Part shown: in pieces, positions 38,701-52,622 of the stretch | Layout: each line of letters starts with the position of its first letter | How positions within the stretch are numbered: position 1 is the stretch's first letter | Assembly: GCA_932294295.1 (NCBI GenBank) | Contig: OW028585.1 | Span: 20,281,912-20,345,911, forward strand | DNA length: 64,000 nt | From: Alitta virens | Taxonomy: Eukaryota > Annelida > Polychaeta > Phyllodocida > Nereididae | Direction: 5' to 3' | Position numbers and translations under genes: made by a program | The notes under the pieces: model-generated | What the model was told of the DNA's origin: nothing | Seen by the model: only the letters and a program-made list of their open reading frames with translations | Databases searched by the model: none

Positions 38701-40462
38701 GTTTGACCAAATCAGAATAGTCAAACTCAATGATCGAACATTTCAGAATTGTCAAACTCAATGATCGAACATTTCAGAATTGTCAAACTCAATTTTCATT
38801 CAAACCAAAATGGTTGGACTCAATGTTTGATTAATTCAGAATGGTCATACTGAATGTTTGACCCAATCAGAATAGTCAAACTCAATGATCGAACATTTCA
38901 GAATTGTCAAACTCAATTTTCAATCAAACCAAAATGGTTGGACTGAATGTTTGATTAACTCAGATTGGTCAAACAGAATGTCTGATCAACTCAGAATAGT
39001 CAGACTCAATGATCGATCATCTCAGAATTGTCAAACTCAATGACGAACATTTCAGAATTGTCAAACTCAATTTTCATTCAAACCAAAATGGTTGGACTCA
39101 ATGTTTGATTAATTCAGAATGGTCATACTTAATGTTTGACCAAATCAGAATAGTCAAACTGAATGATCGAACATTTCAGAATTGTCAAACGCAATTTTCA
39201 ATCAAACCAAAATGGTTGGACTCAATGTATGATTATCTCAGAATGGTCATACTGAATGTTTGATCAACTCAGAATAGTCAGACTCAATGATCGAACATTT
39301 CCGAATTGTCAAACTCAATTTTCATTCAAACCAAAATGGTTGGACTCAGTGTTTGATTAGCTCAGAATGGTCATACTAAATGTTTGACCAAATCAGAATA
39401 GTCAAACTCAATGATCGAACATTTCAGAATTGTCAAACTCAGTGATCGAACATTTCAGAATTGTCAAACTCAATTTTCATTCAAACCAAAATGGTTGGAC
39501 TCAATGTTTGATTAATTCAGAATGGTCATACTGAATGTTTGACCAAATCAGAATAGGCAAACTCAATGATCGAACATTTCAGAATTGTCAAACTCAATTT
39601 TCATTCAAACCAAAATGGTTCGACTCAATGTTTGATTAGCTCAGAATGGTCATACTAAATGTTTGACCAAATCAGAATAGTCAAACTCAATGATCGAACA
39701 TTTCAGAATTGTCAAACTCAATGATCGAACATTTCAGAATTGTCAAACTCAATTTTCATTCAGACCAAAATGGTTGGACTCAATGTTTGATTAATTCAGA
39801 ATGGTCATACTGAATGTTTGATCAACTCAGAATAGTCAAACTCAATGATCGAACATTTCCGAATTGTCAAACTTAATTTTCATTCAAACCAAAATGGTTG
39901 GACTCAATGTTTGATTTGCTCAGAATGGTCATACTAAATGTTTGACCAAATCAGAATAGTCAAACTCAATGATCGAACATTTCAGAATTGTCAAACTCAA
40001 TGATCGAACATTTCAGAATTGTCAAACTCAATTTTCATTCAAACTAAAATGGTTGGACTCAATGTTTGATTAATTCAGAATGGTCATACTGAATGTTTGA
40101 CCAAATCAGAATAGTCAAACTCAATGATCGAACATTTCAGAATTGTCAAACTCAATTTTCAATCAAACCAAAATGGTTGGACTCAATGTTTGATTAATTC
40201 AGAATGGTCATACTGAATGTTTGATCAACTCAGAATAGTCAAACTCAATGATCGAACATTTCCGAATTGTCAAACTCAATTTTCATTCAAACCAAAATGG
40301 TTTGACTCAATGTTTGATTAGCTCAGAATGGTCATACTAAATGTTTGACCAAATCAGAATAGTCAAACTTTATGATCGAACATTTCAGAATTGTCAAACT
40401 CAATGATCGAACATTTCAGAATTGTCAAACTCAATGATCGAACATTTCAGAATTGTCAAACT
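35783..40462 (+). repeat. 4,680-bp tandem block, copy 1
   Basis: Landmarks repeat 4,680 bases downstream: ggtatgac (36,331 and 41,011), the frame-bearing unit (36,560 and 41,240), gatcatctcagaatag near 37,343 and 42,023, and the 1-base insertion ccgaaattg with aaaccc (37,784 and 42,464). The second half (38.86-40.46 kb) contains aggcaaac, ggttcgac, aaacttaatt and the first 186-bp unit. The left edge follows the gatagaac and cgcaatttt differences at 35,756-35,782. Confidence 0.88.
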
Positions 40463-40528
40463 CAATTTTCATTCAAACCAAAATGGTTGGACTCAATGTT
40501 TGATTAATTCAGAATGGTCATACTGAAT
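40343..40528 (+). repeat. 186-bp satellite unit (hexamer), copy 1
   Basis: Unit starts at 40,343 and 40,529 are 186 = 6 x 31 bases apart. Two extra A/B hybrid subrepeats lie between A and B, so aacatttcagaattg occurs three times. The unit is tagged by aaactttatg at 40,366. It is the leftmost of six such units and probably arose from a 155-bp unit by one more subrepeat gain. Confidence 0.92.
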
Positions 40529-43500
40529 GTTTGATCAACTCAGAATAGTCAAACTCAATGATCGAACATTTCCGAATTGTCAAACTCAATTTTCATTCAA
40601 ACCAAAATGGTTGGACTCAATGTTTGATTTGCTCAGAATGGTCATACTAAATGTTTGACCAAATCAGAATAGTCAAACTCAATGATCGAACATTTCAGAA
40701 TTGTCAAACTCAATGATCGAACATTTCAGAATTGTCAAACTCAATTTTCATTCAAACTAAAATGGTTGGACTCAATGTTTGATTAATTCAGAATGGTCAT
40801 ACTGAATGTTTGACCAAATCAGAATAGTCAAACTCAATGATCGAACATTTCAGAATTGTCAAACTCAATTTTCAATCAAACCAAAATGGTTGGACTCAAT
40901 GTTTGATTAATTCAGAATGGTCATACTGAATGTTTGATCAACTCAGAATAGTCAAACTCAATGATCGAACATTTCCGAATTGTCAAACTCAATTTTCATT
41001 CAAACCAAAATGGTATGACTCAATGTTTGATTAGCTCAGAATGGTCATACTAAATGTTTGACCAAATCAGAATAGTCAAACTCAATGATCGAACATTTCA
41101 GAATTGTCAAACTCAATGATCGAACATTTCAGAATTGTCAAACTCAATTTTCAATCAAACCAAAATGGTTGGACTGAATGTTTGATTAACTCAGAATGGT
41201 CAAACAGAATGTCTGATCAACTCAGAATAGTCAGACTCAATGATCGATCATCTCAGAATTGTCAAACTCAATGACGAACATTTCAGAATTGTCAAACTCA
41301 ATTTTCATTCAAACCAAAATGGTTGGACTCAATGTTTGATTAATTCAGAATGGTCATACTTAATGTTTGACCAAATCAGAATAGTCAAACTGAATGATCG
41401 AACATTTCAGAATTGTCAAACGCAATTTTCAATCAAACCAAAATGGTTGGACTCAATGTATGATTATCTCAGAATGGTCATACTGAATGTTTGATCAACT
41501 CAGAATAGTCAGACTCAATGATCGAACATTTCCGAATTGTCAAACTCAATTTTCATTCAAACCAAAATGGTTGGACTCAATGTTTGATTAGCTCAGAATG
41601 GTCATACTAAATGTTTGACCAAATCAGAATAGTCAAACTCAATGATCGAACATTTCAGAATTGTCAAACTCAATTTTCATTCAAACCAAAATGGTTGGAC
41701 TCAATGTTTGATTAATTCAGAATGGTCATACTGAATGTTTGACCAAATCAGAATAGGCAAACTCAATGATCGAACATTTCAGAATTGTCAAACTCAATTT
41801 TCATTCAAACCAAAATGGTTGGACTCAATGTTTGATTAGCTCAGAATGGTCATACTAAATGTTTGACCAAATCAGAATAGTCAAACTCAATGATCGAACA
41901 TTTCAGAATTGTCAAACTCAATGATCGAACATTTCAGAATTGTCAAACTCAATTTTCATTCAAACCAAAATGGTTGGACTCAATGTTTGATTAATTCAGA
42001 ATGGTCATACTGAATGTTTGATCATCTCAGAATAGTCAAACTCAATGATCGAACATTTCCGAATTGTCAAACTCAATTTTCATTCAAACCAAAATGGTTG
42101 GACTCAATGTTTGATTTGCTCAGAATGGTCATACTAAATGTTTGACCAAATCAGAATAGTCAAACTCAATGATCGAACATTTCAGAATTGTCAAACTCAA
42201 TGATCGAACATTTCAGAATTGTCAAACTCAATTTTCATTCAAACTAAAATGGTTGGACTCAATGTTTGATTAATTCAGAATGGTCATACTGAATGTTTGA
42301 CCAAATCAGAATAGTCAAACTCAATGATCGAACATTTCAGAATTGTCAAACTCAATTTTCAATCAAACCAAAATGGTTGGACTCAATGTTTGATTAATTC
42401 AGAATGGTCATACTGAATGTTTGATCAACTCAGAATAGTCAAACTCAATGATCGAACATTTCCGAAATTGTCAAACCCAATTTTCATTCAAACCAAAATG
42501 GTTTGACTCAATGTTTGATTAGCTCAGAATGGTCATACTAAATGTTTGACCAAATCAGAATAGTCAAACTCAATGATCGAACATTTCAGAATTGTCAAAC
42601 TCAATGATCGAACATTTCAGAATTGTCAAACTCAATTTTCATTCAAACCAAAATGGTTGGACTCAATGTTTGATTAATTCAGAATGGTCATACTGAAAGT
42701 TTGACCAAATCAGAATAGTCAAACTGAATGATCAAACATTTCAGAATTGTCAAACGCAATTTTCATTCAAACCAAAATGGTTGGACTCAATGTATGATTA
42801 TCTCAGAATGGTCATACTGATTGTTTGATCAACTCAGAATAGTCAGACTCAATGATCGATCATCTCAGAATTGTCAAACTCAATGATCGAACATTTCAGA
42901 ATTGTCAAACTCAATTTTCATTTAAACCAAACTGGTTGGACTCAATGTTTGATTAATTCAGAATGGTCATACTGAATGTTTGATCAACTCAGAATAGTCA
43001 AACTCAATGATCGAACATTTCCGAATTGTCAAACTCAATTTTCATTCAAACCAAAATGGTTGGACTCAATGTTTGATTAGCTCAGAATGGTCATACTAAG
43101 TGTTTGACCAAATCAGAATAGTCAAACTCAATGATCGAACATTTCAGAATTGTCAAACTCAATGATCGAACATTTCAGAATTGTCAAACTCAATTTTCAT
43201 TCAAACCAAAATGGTTGGACTCAATGTTTGATTAATTCAGAATGGTCATACTGAATGTTTGACCAAATCAGAATAGTCAAACTGAATGATCGAACATTTC
43301 AGAATTGTCAAACTCAATTTTCATTCAAACCAAAATGGTTGGACTCAATGTTTGATTAGCTCAGAATGGTCATACTAAATGTTTGACCAAATCAGAATAG
43401 TCAAACTCAATGATCGAACATTTCAGAATTGTCAAACTCAATGATCGAACATTTCAGAATTGTCAAACTCAATTTTCATTCAAACCAAAATGGTTGGACT

Positions 43501-43540
43501 CAATGTTTGATTAATTCAGAATGGTCATACTGAATGTTTG
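40463..43540 (+). repeat. 4,680-bp tandem block, copy 2 (partial)
   Basis: Near-identical to 35,783-38,860; a private change is catttaaacc near 42,921. At about 43,540 the expected gacccaatc unit is replaced by a gatcaactc/aaacttaatt unit. There the sequence switches to a copy of 39.8-40.5 kb at offset 3,720 (30 x 124). The block is therefore truncated by a second exchange. Confidence 0.87.
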
Positions 43541-46140
43541 ATCAACTCAGAATAGTCAAACTCAATGATCGAACATTTCCGAATTGTCAAACTTAATTTT
43601 CATTCAAACCAAAATGGTTGGACTCAATGTTTGATTTGCTCAGAATGGTCATACTAAATGTTTGACCAAATCAGAATAGTCAAACTCAATGATCGAACAT
43701 TTCAGAATTGTCAAACTCAATGATCGAACATTTCAGAATTGTCAAACTCAATTTTCATTCAAACTAAAATGGTTGGACTCAATGTTTGATTAATTCAGAA
43801 TGGTCATACTGAATGTTTGACCAAATCAGAATAGTCAAACTCAATGATCGAACATTTCAGAATTGTCAAACTCAATTTTCAATCAAACCAAAATGGTTGG
43901 ACTCAATGTTTGATTAATTCAGAATGGTCATACTGAATGTTTGATCAACTCAGAATAGTCAAACTCAATGATCGAACATTTCCGAATTGTCAAACTCAAT
44001 TTTCATTCAAACCAAAATGGTTTGACTCAATGTTTGATTAGCTCAGAATGGTCATACTAAATGTTTGACCAAATCAGAATAGTCAAACTTTATGATCGAA
44101 CATTTCAGAATTGTCAAACTCAATGATCGAACATTTCAGAATTGTCAAACTCAATGATCGAACATTTCAGAATTGTCAAACTCAATTTTCATTCAAACCA
44201 AAATGGTTGGACTCAATGTTTGATTAATTCAGAATGGTCATACTGAATGTTTGATCAACTCAGAATAGTCAAACTCAATGATCGAACATTTCCGAATTGT
44301 CAAACTTAATTTTCATTCAAACCAAAATGGTTGGACTCAATGTTTGATTTGCTCAGAATGGTCATACTAAATGTTTGACCAAATCAGAATAGTCAAACTC
44401 AATGATCGAACATTTCAGAATTGTCAAACTCAATGATCGAACATTTCAGAATTGTCAAACTCAATTTTCATTCAAACTAAAATGGTTGGACTCAATGTTT
44501 GATTAATTCAGAATGGTCACACTGAATGTTTGACCAAATCAGAATAGTCAAACTCAATGATCGAACATTTCAGAATTGTCAAACTCAATTTTCAATCAAA
44601 CCAAAATGGTTGGACTCAATGTTTGATTAATTCAGAATGGTCATACTGAATGTTTGATCAACTCAGAATAGTCAAACTCAATGATCGAACATTTCCGAAT
44701 TGTCAAACTCAATTTTCATTCAAACCAAAATGGTTTGACTCAATGTTTGATTAGCTCAGAATGGTCATACTAAATGTTTGACCAAATCAGAATAGTCAAA
44801 CTTTATGATCGAACATTTCAGAATTGTCAAACTCAATGATCGAACATTTCAGAATTGTCAAACTCAATTTTCATTCAAACCAAAATGGTTGGACTCAATG
44901 TTTGATTAATTCAGAATGGTCATACTGAAAGTTTGACCAAATCAGAATAGTCAAACTGAATGATCAAACATTTCAGAATTGTCAAACGCAATTTTCAATC
45001 AAACCAAAATGGTTGGACTCAATGTATGATTATCTCAGAATGGTCATACTGATTGTTTGATCAACTCAGAATAGTCAGACTCAATGATCGATCATCTCAG
45101 AATTGTCAAACTCAATGATCGAACATTTCAGAATTGTCAAACTCAATTTTCATTCAAACCAAACTGGTTGGACTCAATGTTTGATTAATTCAGAATGGTC
45201 ATACTGAATGTTTGATCAACTCAGAATTGTCAAACTCAATGATCGAACATTTCCGAATTGTCAAACTCAATTTTCATTCAAACCAAAATGGTTGGACTCA
45301 ATGTTTGATTAGCTCAGAATGGTCATACTAAGTGTTTGACCAAATCAGAATAGTCAAACTAAATGATCGAACATTTCAGAATTGTCAAACTCAATGATCG
45401 AACATTTCAGAATTGTCAAACTCAATTTTCATTCAAACCAAAATGGTTGGACTCAATGTTTGATTAATTCAGAATGGTCATACTGAATGTTTGATCAACT
45501 CAGAATAGTCAAACTCAATGATCGAACATTTCAGAATTGTCAAACGCAATTTTCAATCAAACCAAAATGGTTGGACTCAATGTATGATTATCTCAGAATG
45601 GTCATACTGAATGTTTGATAAACTCAGAATAGTCAGAGTCAATGATCGATCATCTCAGAATTGTCAAACTCAATGATCGAACATTTCACAATTGTCAAAC
45701 TCAATTTTCATTCAAACCAAAATGGTTGGACTCAATGTTTGATTAGCTCAGAATGGTCATACTAAATGTTTGACCAAATCAGAATAGTCAAACTCAATGA
45801 TCGAACATTTCAGAATTGTCAAACTCAATGATAGAACATTTCAGAATTGTCAAACGCAATTTTCATTCAAACCAAAATGGTTGGACTCAATGTTTGATTA
45901 ATTCAGAATGGTCATACTGAATGTTTGATCAACTCAGAATAGTCAAACTCAATGATCGAACATTTCCGAATTGTCAAACTCAATTTTCATTCAAACCAAA
46001 ATGGTTGGACTCAATGTTTGATTTGCTCAGAATGGTCATACTAAATGTTTGACCAAATCAGAATAGTCAAACTCAATGATCGAACATTTCAGAATTGTCA
46101 AACTCAATGATCGAACATTTCAGAATTGTCAAACTCAATT
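43300..46140 (+). repeat. 6,510-bp-offset block, copy 1
   Basis: Matches about 49,810-52,650 at offset 210 x 31. Landmarks are aaacttaatt (43,588 and 50,098), the 186-bp unit, both aaactttatg tags, the A-subunit change agaattgtcaaactcaatg near 45,222, aaactaaatg near 45,358 and agagtcaatg (45,636 and 52,146). Private changes here are catttcacaattg near 45,688, gatagaac at 45,830 and gtcacactg near 44,518. Confidence 0.85.
44063..44248 (+). repeat. 186-bp satellite unit (hexamer), copy 2
   Basis: Same structure and aaactttatg tag as the unit at 40,343, exactly 3,720 bases downstream. A 155-bp relative with the same tag follows 713 bases (23 x 31) later (tag at 44,801). Confidence 0.92.
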
Positions 46141-46990
46141 TTCATTCAAACTAAAATGGTTGGACTCAATGTTTGATTAATTCAGAATGGTCATACTGAA
46201 TGTTTGACCAAATCAGAATAGTCAAACTCAATGATCGAACATTTCAGAATTGTCAAACTCAATTTTCAATCAAACCAAAATGGTTGGACTCAATGTTTGA
46301 TTAATTCAGAATGGTCATACTGAATGTTTGATCAACTCAGAATAGTCAAACTCAATGATCGAACATTTCCGAATTGTCAAACTCAATTTTCATTCAAACC
46401 AAAATGGTATGACTCAATGTTTGATTAGCTCAGAATGGTCATACTAAATGTTTGACCAAATCAGAATAGTCAAACTCAATGATCGAACATTTCAGAATTG
46501 TCAAACTCAATGATCGAACATTTCAGAATTGTCAAACTCAATTTTCAATCAAACCAAAATGGTTGGACTGAATGTTTGATTAACTCAGAATGGTCAAACA
46601 GAATGTCTGATCAACTCAGAATAGTCAGACTCAATGATCGATCATCTCAGAATTGTCAAACTCAATGACGAACATTTCAGAATTGTCAAACTCAATTTTC
46701 ATTCAAACCAAAATGGTTGGACTCAATGTTTGATTAATTCAGAATGGTCATACTTAATGTTTGACCAAATCAGAATAGTCAAACTGAATGATCGAACATT
46801 TCAGAATTGTCAAACGCAATTTTCAATCAAACCAAAATGGTTGGACTCAATGTATGATTATCTCAGAATGGTCATACTGAATGTTTGATCAACTCAGAAT
46901 AGTCAGACTCAATGATCGAACATTTCCGAATTGTCAAACTCAATTTTCATTCAAACCAAAATGGTTGGACTCAATGTTTGATTAGCTCAG
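45830..46990 (+). repeat. 10,074-bp-offset segment matching 35.76-36.9 kb
   Basis: The rare gatagaac variant (35,756), ggtatgac (36,331) and the frame-bearing unit (36,560) recur here at 45,830, near 46,406 and at 46,634. The constant offset of 10,074 is the sum of the 4,680 and 5,394 steps between frame-bearing units, so this is a third copy of that tract. It also includes the gtcaaacagaatg unit in which gattgg has become gaatgg. Confidence 0.82.
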
Positions 46991-47181
46991 AATGGTCATA
47001 CTAAATGTTTGACCAAATCAGAATAGTCAAACTCAATGATCGAACATTTCAGAATTGTCAAACTCAGTGATCGAACATTTCAGAATTGTCAAACTCAATT
47101 TTCATTCAAACCAAAATGGTTGGACTCAATGTTTGATTAATTCAGAATGGTCATACTGAATGTTTGACCAAATCAGAATAG

Positions 47182-47430
47182 GCAAACTCAATGATCGAAC
47201 ATTTCAGAATTGTCAAACTCAATTTTCATTCAAACCAAAATGGTTGGACTCAATGTTTGATTAATTCAGAATGGTCATACTGAATGTTTGATCAACTCAG
47301 AATAGTCAAACTCAATGATCGAACATTTCCGAAATTGTCAAACCCAATTTTCATTCAAACCAAAATGGTTGGACTCAATGTTTGATTAATTCAGAATGGT
47401 CATACTGAATGTTTGACCAAATCAGAATAG
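47182..47430 (+). repeat. 249-bp patch with the ccgaaattg insertion unit
   Basis: The aggcaaac marker occurs twice, at 47,181 and 47,430, 249 bases apart (2 x 124 + 1). Between them lies a unit with ccgaaattg and aaaccc at 47,331, a combination otherwise seen only near 37,784, 42,464, 48,014 and 54,555, always in another neighbourhood. The arrangement suggests a short copying event (gene conversion or a double exchange) that placed this unit beside a duplicated aggcaaac unit. Confidence 0.75.
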
Positions 47431-47999
47431 GCAAACTCAATGATCGAACATTTCAGAATTGTCAAACTCAATTTTCATTCAAACCAAAATGGTTGGACTC
47501 AATGTTTGATTAGCTCAGAATGGTCATACTAAATGTTTGACCAAATCAGAATAGTCAAACTCAATGATCGAACATTTCAGAATTGTCAAACTCAATGATC
47601 GAACATTTCAGAATTGTCAAACTCAATTTTCATTCAAACCAAAATGGTTGGACTCAATGTTTGATTTGCTCAGAATGGTCATACTAAATGTTTGACCAAA
47701 TCAGAATAGTCAAACTCAATGATCGAACATTTCAGAATTGTCAAACTCAATGATCGAACATTTCAGAATTGTCAAACTCAATTTTCATTCAAACTAAAAT
47801 GGTTGGACTCAATGTTTGATTAATTCAGAATGGTCATACTGAATGTTTGACCAAATCAGAATAGTCAAACTCAATGATCGAACATTTCAGAATTGTCAAA
47901 CTCAATTTTCAATCAAACCAAAATGGTTGGACTCAATGTTTGATTAATTCAGAATGGTCATACTGAATGTTTGATCAACTCAGAATAGTCAAACTCAAT

Positions 48000-49690
48000 G
48001 ATCGAACATTTCCGAAATTGTCAAACCCAATTTTCATTCAAACCAAAATGGTTTGACTCAATGTTTGATTAGCTCAGAATGGTCATACTAAATGTTTGAC
48101 CAAATCAGAATAGTCAAACTCAATGATCGAACATTTCAGAATTGTCAAACTCAATGATCGAACATTTCAGAATTGTCAAACTCAATTTTCATTCAAACCA
48201 AAATGGTTGGACTCAATGTTTGATTAATTCAGAATGGTCATACTGAAAGTTTGACCAAATCAGAATAGTCAAACTGAATGATCAAACATTTCAGAATTGT
48301 CAAACGCAATTTTCATTCAAACCAAAATGGTTGGACTCAATGTATGATTATCTCAGAATGGTCATACTGATTGTTTGATCAACTCAGAATAGTCAGACTC
48401 AATGATCGATCATCTCAGAATTGTCAAACTCAATGATCGAACATTTCAGAATTGTCAAACTCAATTTTCATTCAAACCAAACTGGTTGGACTCAATGTTT
48501 GATTAATTCAGAATGGTCATACTGAATGTTTGATCAACTCAGAATAGTCAAACTCAATGATCGAACATTTCCGAATTGTCAAACTCAATTTTCATTCAAA
48601 CCAAAATGGTTGGACTCAATGTTTGATTAGCTCAGAATGGTCATACTAAGTGTTTGACCAAATCAGAATAGTCAAACTCAATGATCGAACATTTCAGAAT
48701 TGTCAAACTCAATGATCGAACATTTCAGAATTGTCAAACTCAATTTTCATTCAAACCAAAATGGTTGGACTCAATGTTTGATTAATTCAGAATGGTCATA
48801 CTGAATGTTTGACCAAATCAGAATAGTCAAACTGAATGATCGAACATTTCAGAATTGTCAAACTCAATTTTCATTCAAACCAAAATGGTTGGACTCAATG
48901 TTTGATTAGCTCAGAATGGTCATACTAAATGTTTGACCAAATCAGAATAGTCAAACTCAATGATCGAACATTTCAGAATTGTCAAACTCAATGATCGAAC
49001 ATTTCAGAATTGTCAAACTCAATTTTCATTCAAACCAAAATGGTTGGACTCAATGTTTGATTAATTCAGAATGGTCATACTGAATGTTTGACCCAATCAG
49101 AATAGTCAAACTCAATGATCGAACATTTCAGAATTGTCAAACTCAATTTTCAATCAAACCAAAATGGTTGGACTGAATGTTTGATTAACTCAGATTGGTC
49201 AAACAGAATGTCTGATCAACTCAGAATAGTCAGACTCAATGATCGATCATCTCAGAATTGTCAAACTCAATGACGAACATTTCAGAATTGTCAAACTCAA
49301 TTTTCATTCAAACCAAAATGGTTGGACTCAATGTTTGATTAATTCAGAATGGTCATACTTAATGTTTGACCAAATCAGAATAGTCAAACTGAATGATCGA
49401 ACATTTCAGAATTGTCAAACGCAATTTTCAATCAAACCAAAATGGTTGGACTCAATGTATGATTATCTCAGAATGGTCATACTGAATGTTTGATCAACTC
49501 AGAATAGTCAGACTCAATGATCGAACATTTCCGAATTGTCAAACTCAATTTTCATTCAAACCAAAATGGTTGGACTCAATGTTTGATTAGCTCAGAATGG
49601 TCATACTAAATGTTTGACCAAATCAGAATAGTCAAACTCAATGATCGAACATTTCAGAATTGTCAAACTCAGTGATCGAACATTTCAGAA
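48000..49690 (+). repeat. 6,541-bp-offset block, copy 1
   Basis: Matches about 54,541-56,231. Landmarks are ccgaaattg (48,014 and 54,555), gaaagtttgacc near 48,246, actaagtg near 48,647 and the frame-bearing unit (49,239 and 55,780). The first 1 kb also matches 42.4-43.5 kb at offset 5,550, so this is the middle of three copies. Confidence 0.83.
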
Positions 49691-52622
49691 TTGTCAAACT
49701 CAATTTTCATTCAAACCAAAATGGTTGGACTCAATGTTTGATTAATTCAGAATGGTCATACTGAATGTTTGACCAAATCAGAATAGGCAAACTCAATGAT
49801 CGAACATTTCAGAATTGTCAAACTCAATTTTCATTCAAACCAAAATGGTTCGACTCAATGTTTGATTAGCTCAGAATGGTCATACTAAATGTTTGACCAA
49901 ATCAGAATAGTCAAACTCAATGATCGAACATTTCAGAATTGTCAAACTCAATGATCGAACATTTCAGAATTGTCAAACTCAATTTTCATTCAAACCAAAG
50001 TGGTTGGACTCAATGTTTGATTAATTCAGAATGGTCATACTGAATGTTTGATCAACTCAGAATAGTCAAACTCAATGATCGAACATTTCCGAATTGTCAA
50101 ACTTAATTTTCATTCAAACCAAAATGGTTGGACTCAATGTTTGATTTGCTCAGAATGGTCATACTAAATGTTTGACCAAATCAGAATAGTCAAACTCAAT
50201 GATCGAACATTTCAGAATTGTCAAACTCAATGATCGAACATTTCAGAATTGTCAAACTCAATTTTCATTCAAACTAAAATGGTTGGACTCAATGTTTGAT
50301 TAATTCAGAATGGTCATACTGAATGTTTGACCAAATCAGAATAGTCAAACTCAATGATCGAACATTTCAGAATTGTCAAACTCAATTTTCAATCAAACCA
50401 AAATGGTTGGACTCAATGTTTGATTAATTCAGAATGGTCATACTGAATGTTTGATCAACTCAGAATAGTCAAACTCAATGATCGAACATTTCCGAATTGT
50501 CAAACTCAATTTTCATTCAAACCAAAATGGTTTGACTCAATGTTTGATTAGCTCAGAATGGTCATACTAAATGTTTGACCAAATCAGAATAGTCAAACTT
50601 TATGATCGAACATTTCAGAATTGTCAAACTCAATGATCGAACATTTCAGAATTGTCAAACTCAATGATCGAACATTTCAGAATTGTCAAACTCAATTTTC
50701 ATTCAAACCAAAATGGTTGGACTCAATGTTTGATTAATTCAGAATGGTCATACTGAATGTTTGATCAACTCAGAATAGTCAAACTCAATGATCGAACATT
50801 TCCGAATTGTCAAACTTAATTTTCATTCAAACCAAAATGGTTGGACTCAATGTTTGATTTGCTCAGAATGGTCATACTAAATGTTTGACCAAATCAGAAT
50901 AGTCAAACTCAATGATCGAACATTTCAGAATTGTCAAACTCAATGATCGAACATTTCAGAATTGTCAAACTCAATTTTCATTCAAACTAAAATGGTTGGA
51001 CTCAATGTTTGATTAATTCAGAATGGTCATACTGAATGTTTGACCAAATCAGAATAGTCAAACTCAATGATCGAACATTTCAGAATTGTCAAACTCAATT
51101 TTCAATCAAACCAAAATGGTTGGACTCAATGTTTGATTAATTCAGAATGGTCATACTGAATGTTTGATCAACTCAGAATAGTCAAACTCAATGATCGAAC
51201 ATTTCCGAATTGTCAAACTCAATTTTCATTCAAACCAAAATGGTTTGACTCAATGTTTGATTAGCTCAGAATGGTCATACTAAATGTTTGACCAAATCAG
51301 AATAGTCAAACTTTATGATCGAACATTTCAGAATTGTCAAACTCAATGATCGAACATTTCAGAATTGTCAAACTCAATTTTCATTCAAACCAAAATGGTT
51401 GGACTCAATGTTTGATTAATTCAGAATGGTCATACTGAAAGTTTGACCAAATCAGAATAGTCAAACTGAATGATCAAACATTTCAGAATTGTCAAACGCA
51501 ATTTTCAATCAAACCAAAATGGTTGGACTCAATGTATGATTATCTCAGAATGGTCATACTGATTGTTTGATCAACTCAGAATAGTCAGACTCAATGATCG
51601 ATCATCTCAGAATTGTCAAACTCAATGATCGAACATTTCAGAATTGTCAAACTCAATTTTCATTCAAACCAAACTGGTTGGACTCAATGTTTGATTAATT
51701 CAGAATGGTCATACTGAATGTTTGATCAACTCAGAATTGTCAAACTCAATGATCGAACATTTCCGAATTGTCAAACTCAATTTTCATTCAAACCAAAATG
51801 GTTGGACTCAATGTTTGATTAGCTCAGAATGGTCATACTAAGTGTTTGACCAAATCAGAATAGTCAAACTAAATGATCGAACATTTCAGAATTGTCAAAC
51901 TCAATGATCGAACATTTCAGAATTGTCAAACTCAATTTTCATTCAAACCAAAATGGTTGGACTCAATGTTTGATTAATTCAGAATGGTCATACTGAATGT
52001 TTGATCAACTCAGAATAGTCAAACTCAATGATCGAACATTTCAGAATTGTCAAACGCAATTTTCAATCAAACCAAAATGGTTGGACTCAATGTATGATTA
52101 TCTCAGAATGGTCATACTGAATGTTTGATAAACTCAGAATAGTCAGAGTCAATGATCGATCATCTCAGAATTGTCAAACTCAATGATCGAACATTTCAGA
52201 ATTGTCAAACTCAATTTTCATTCAAACCAAAATGGTTGGACTCAATGTTTGATTAGCTCAGAATGGTCATACTAAATGTTTGACCAAATCAGAATAGTCA
52301 AACTCAATGATCGAACATTTCAGAATTGTCAAACTCAATGATCGAACATTTCAGAATTGTCAAACTCAATTTTCATTCAAACCAAAATGGTTGGACTCAA
52401 TGTTTGATTAATTCAGAATGGTCATACTGAATGTTTGATCAACTCAGAATAGTCAAACTCAATGATCGAACATTTCCGAATTGTCAAACTCAATTTTCAT
52501 TCAAACCAAAATGGTTGGACTCAATGTTTGATTTGCTCAGAATGGTCATACTAAATGTTTGACCAAATCAGAATAGTCAAACTCAATGATCGAACATTTC
52601 AGAATTGTCAAACTCAATGATC
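49275..52622 (+). repeat. 3,348-bp tandem block, copy 1
   Basis: Offset 108 x 31 (27 x 124). Landmarks are the end of the frame-bearing unit (49,493 and 52,841), ggttcgac (49,849 and 53,197) and the 186-bp unit (50,573 and 53,921). It contains the 50.05-52.6 kb segment that also matches 43.5-46.1 kb. Confidence 0.87.
50573..50758 (+). repeat. 186-bp satellite unit (hexamer), copy 3
   Basis: Located 6,510 bases after the copy at 44,063. A 155-bp sibling with the aaactttatg tag again follows 713 bases later (51,311). Confidence 0.92.
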
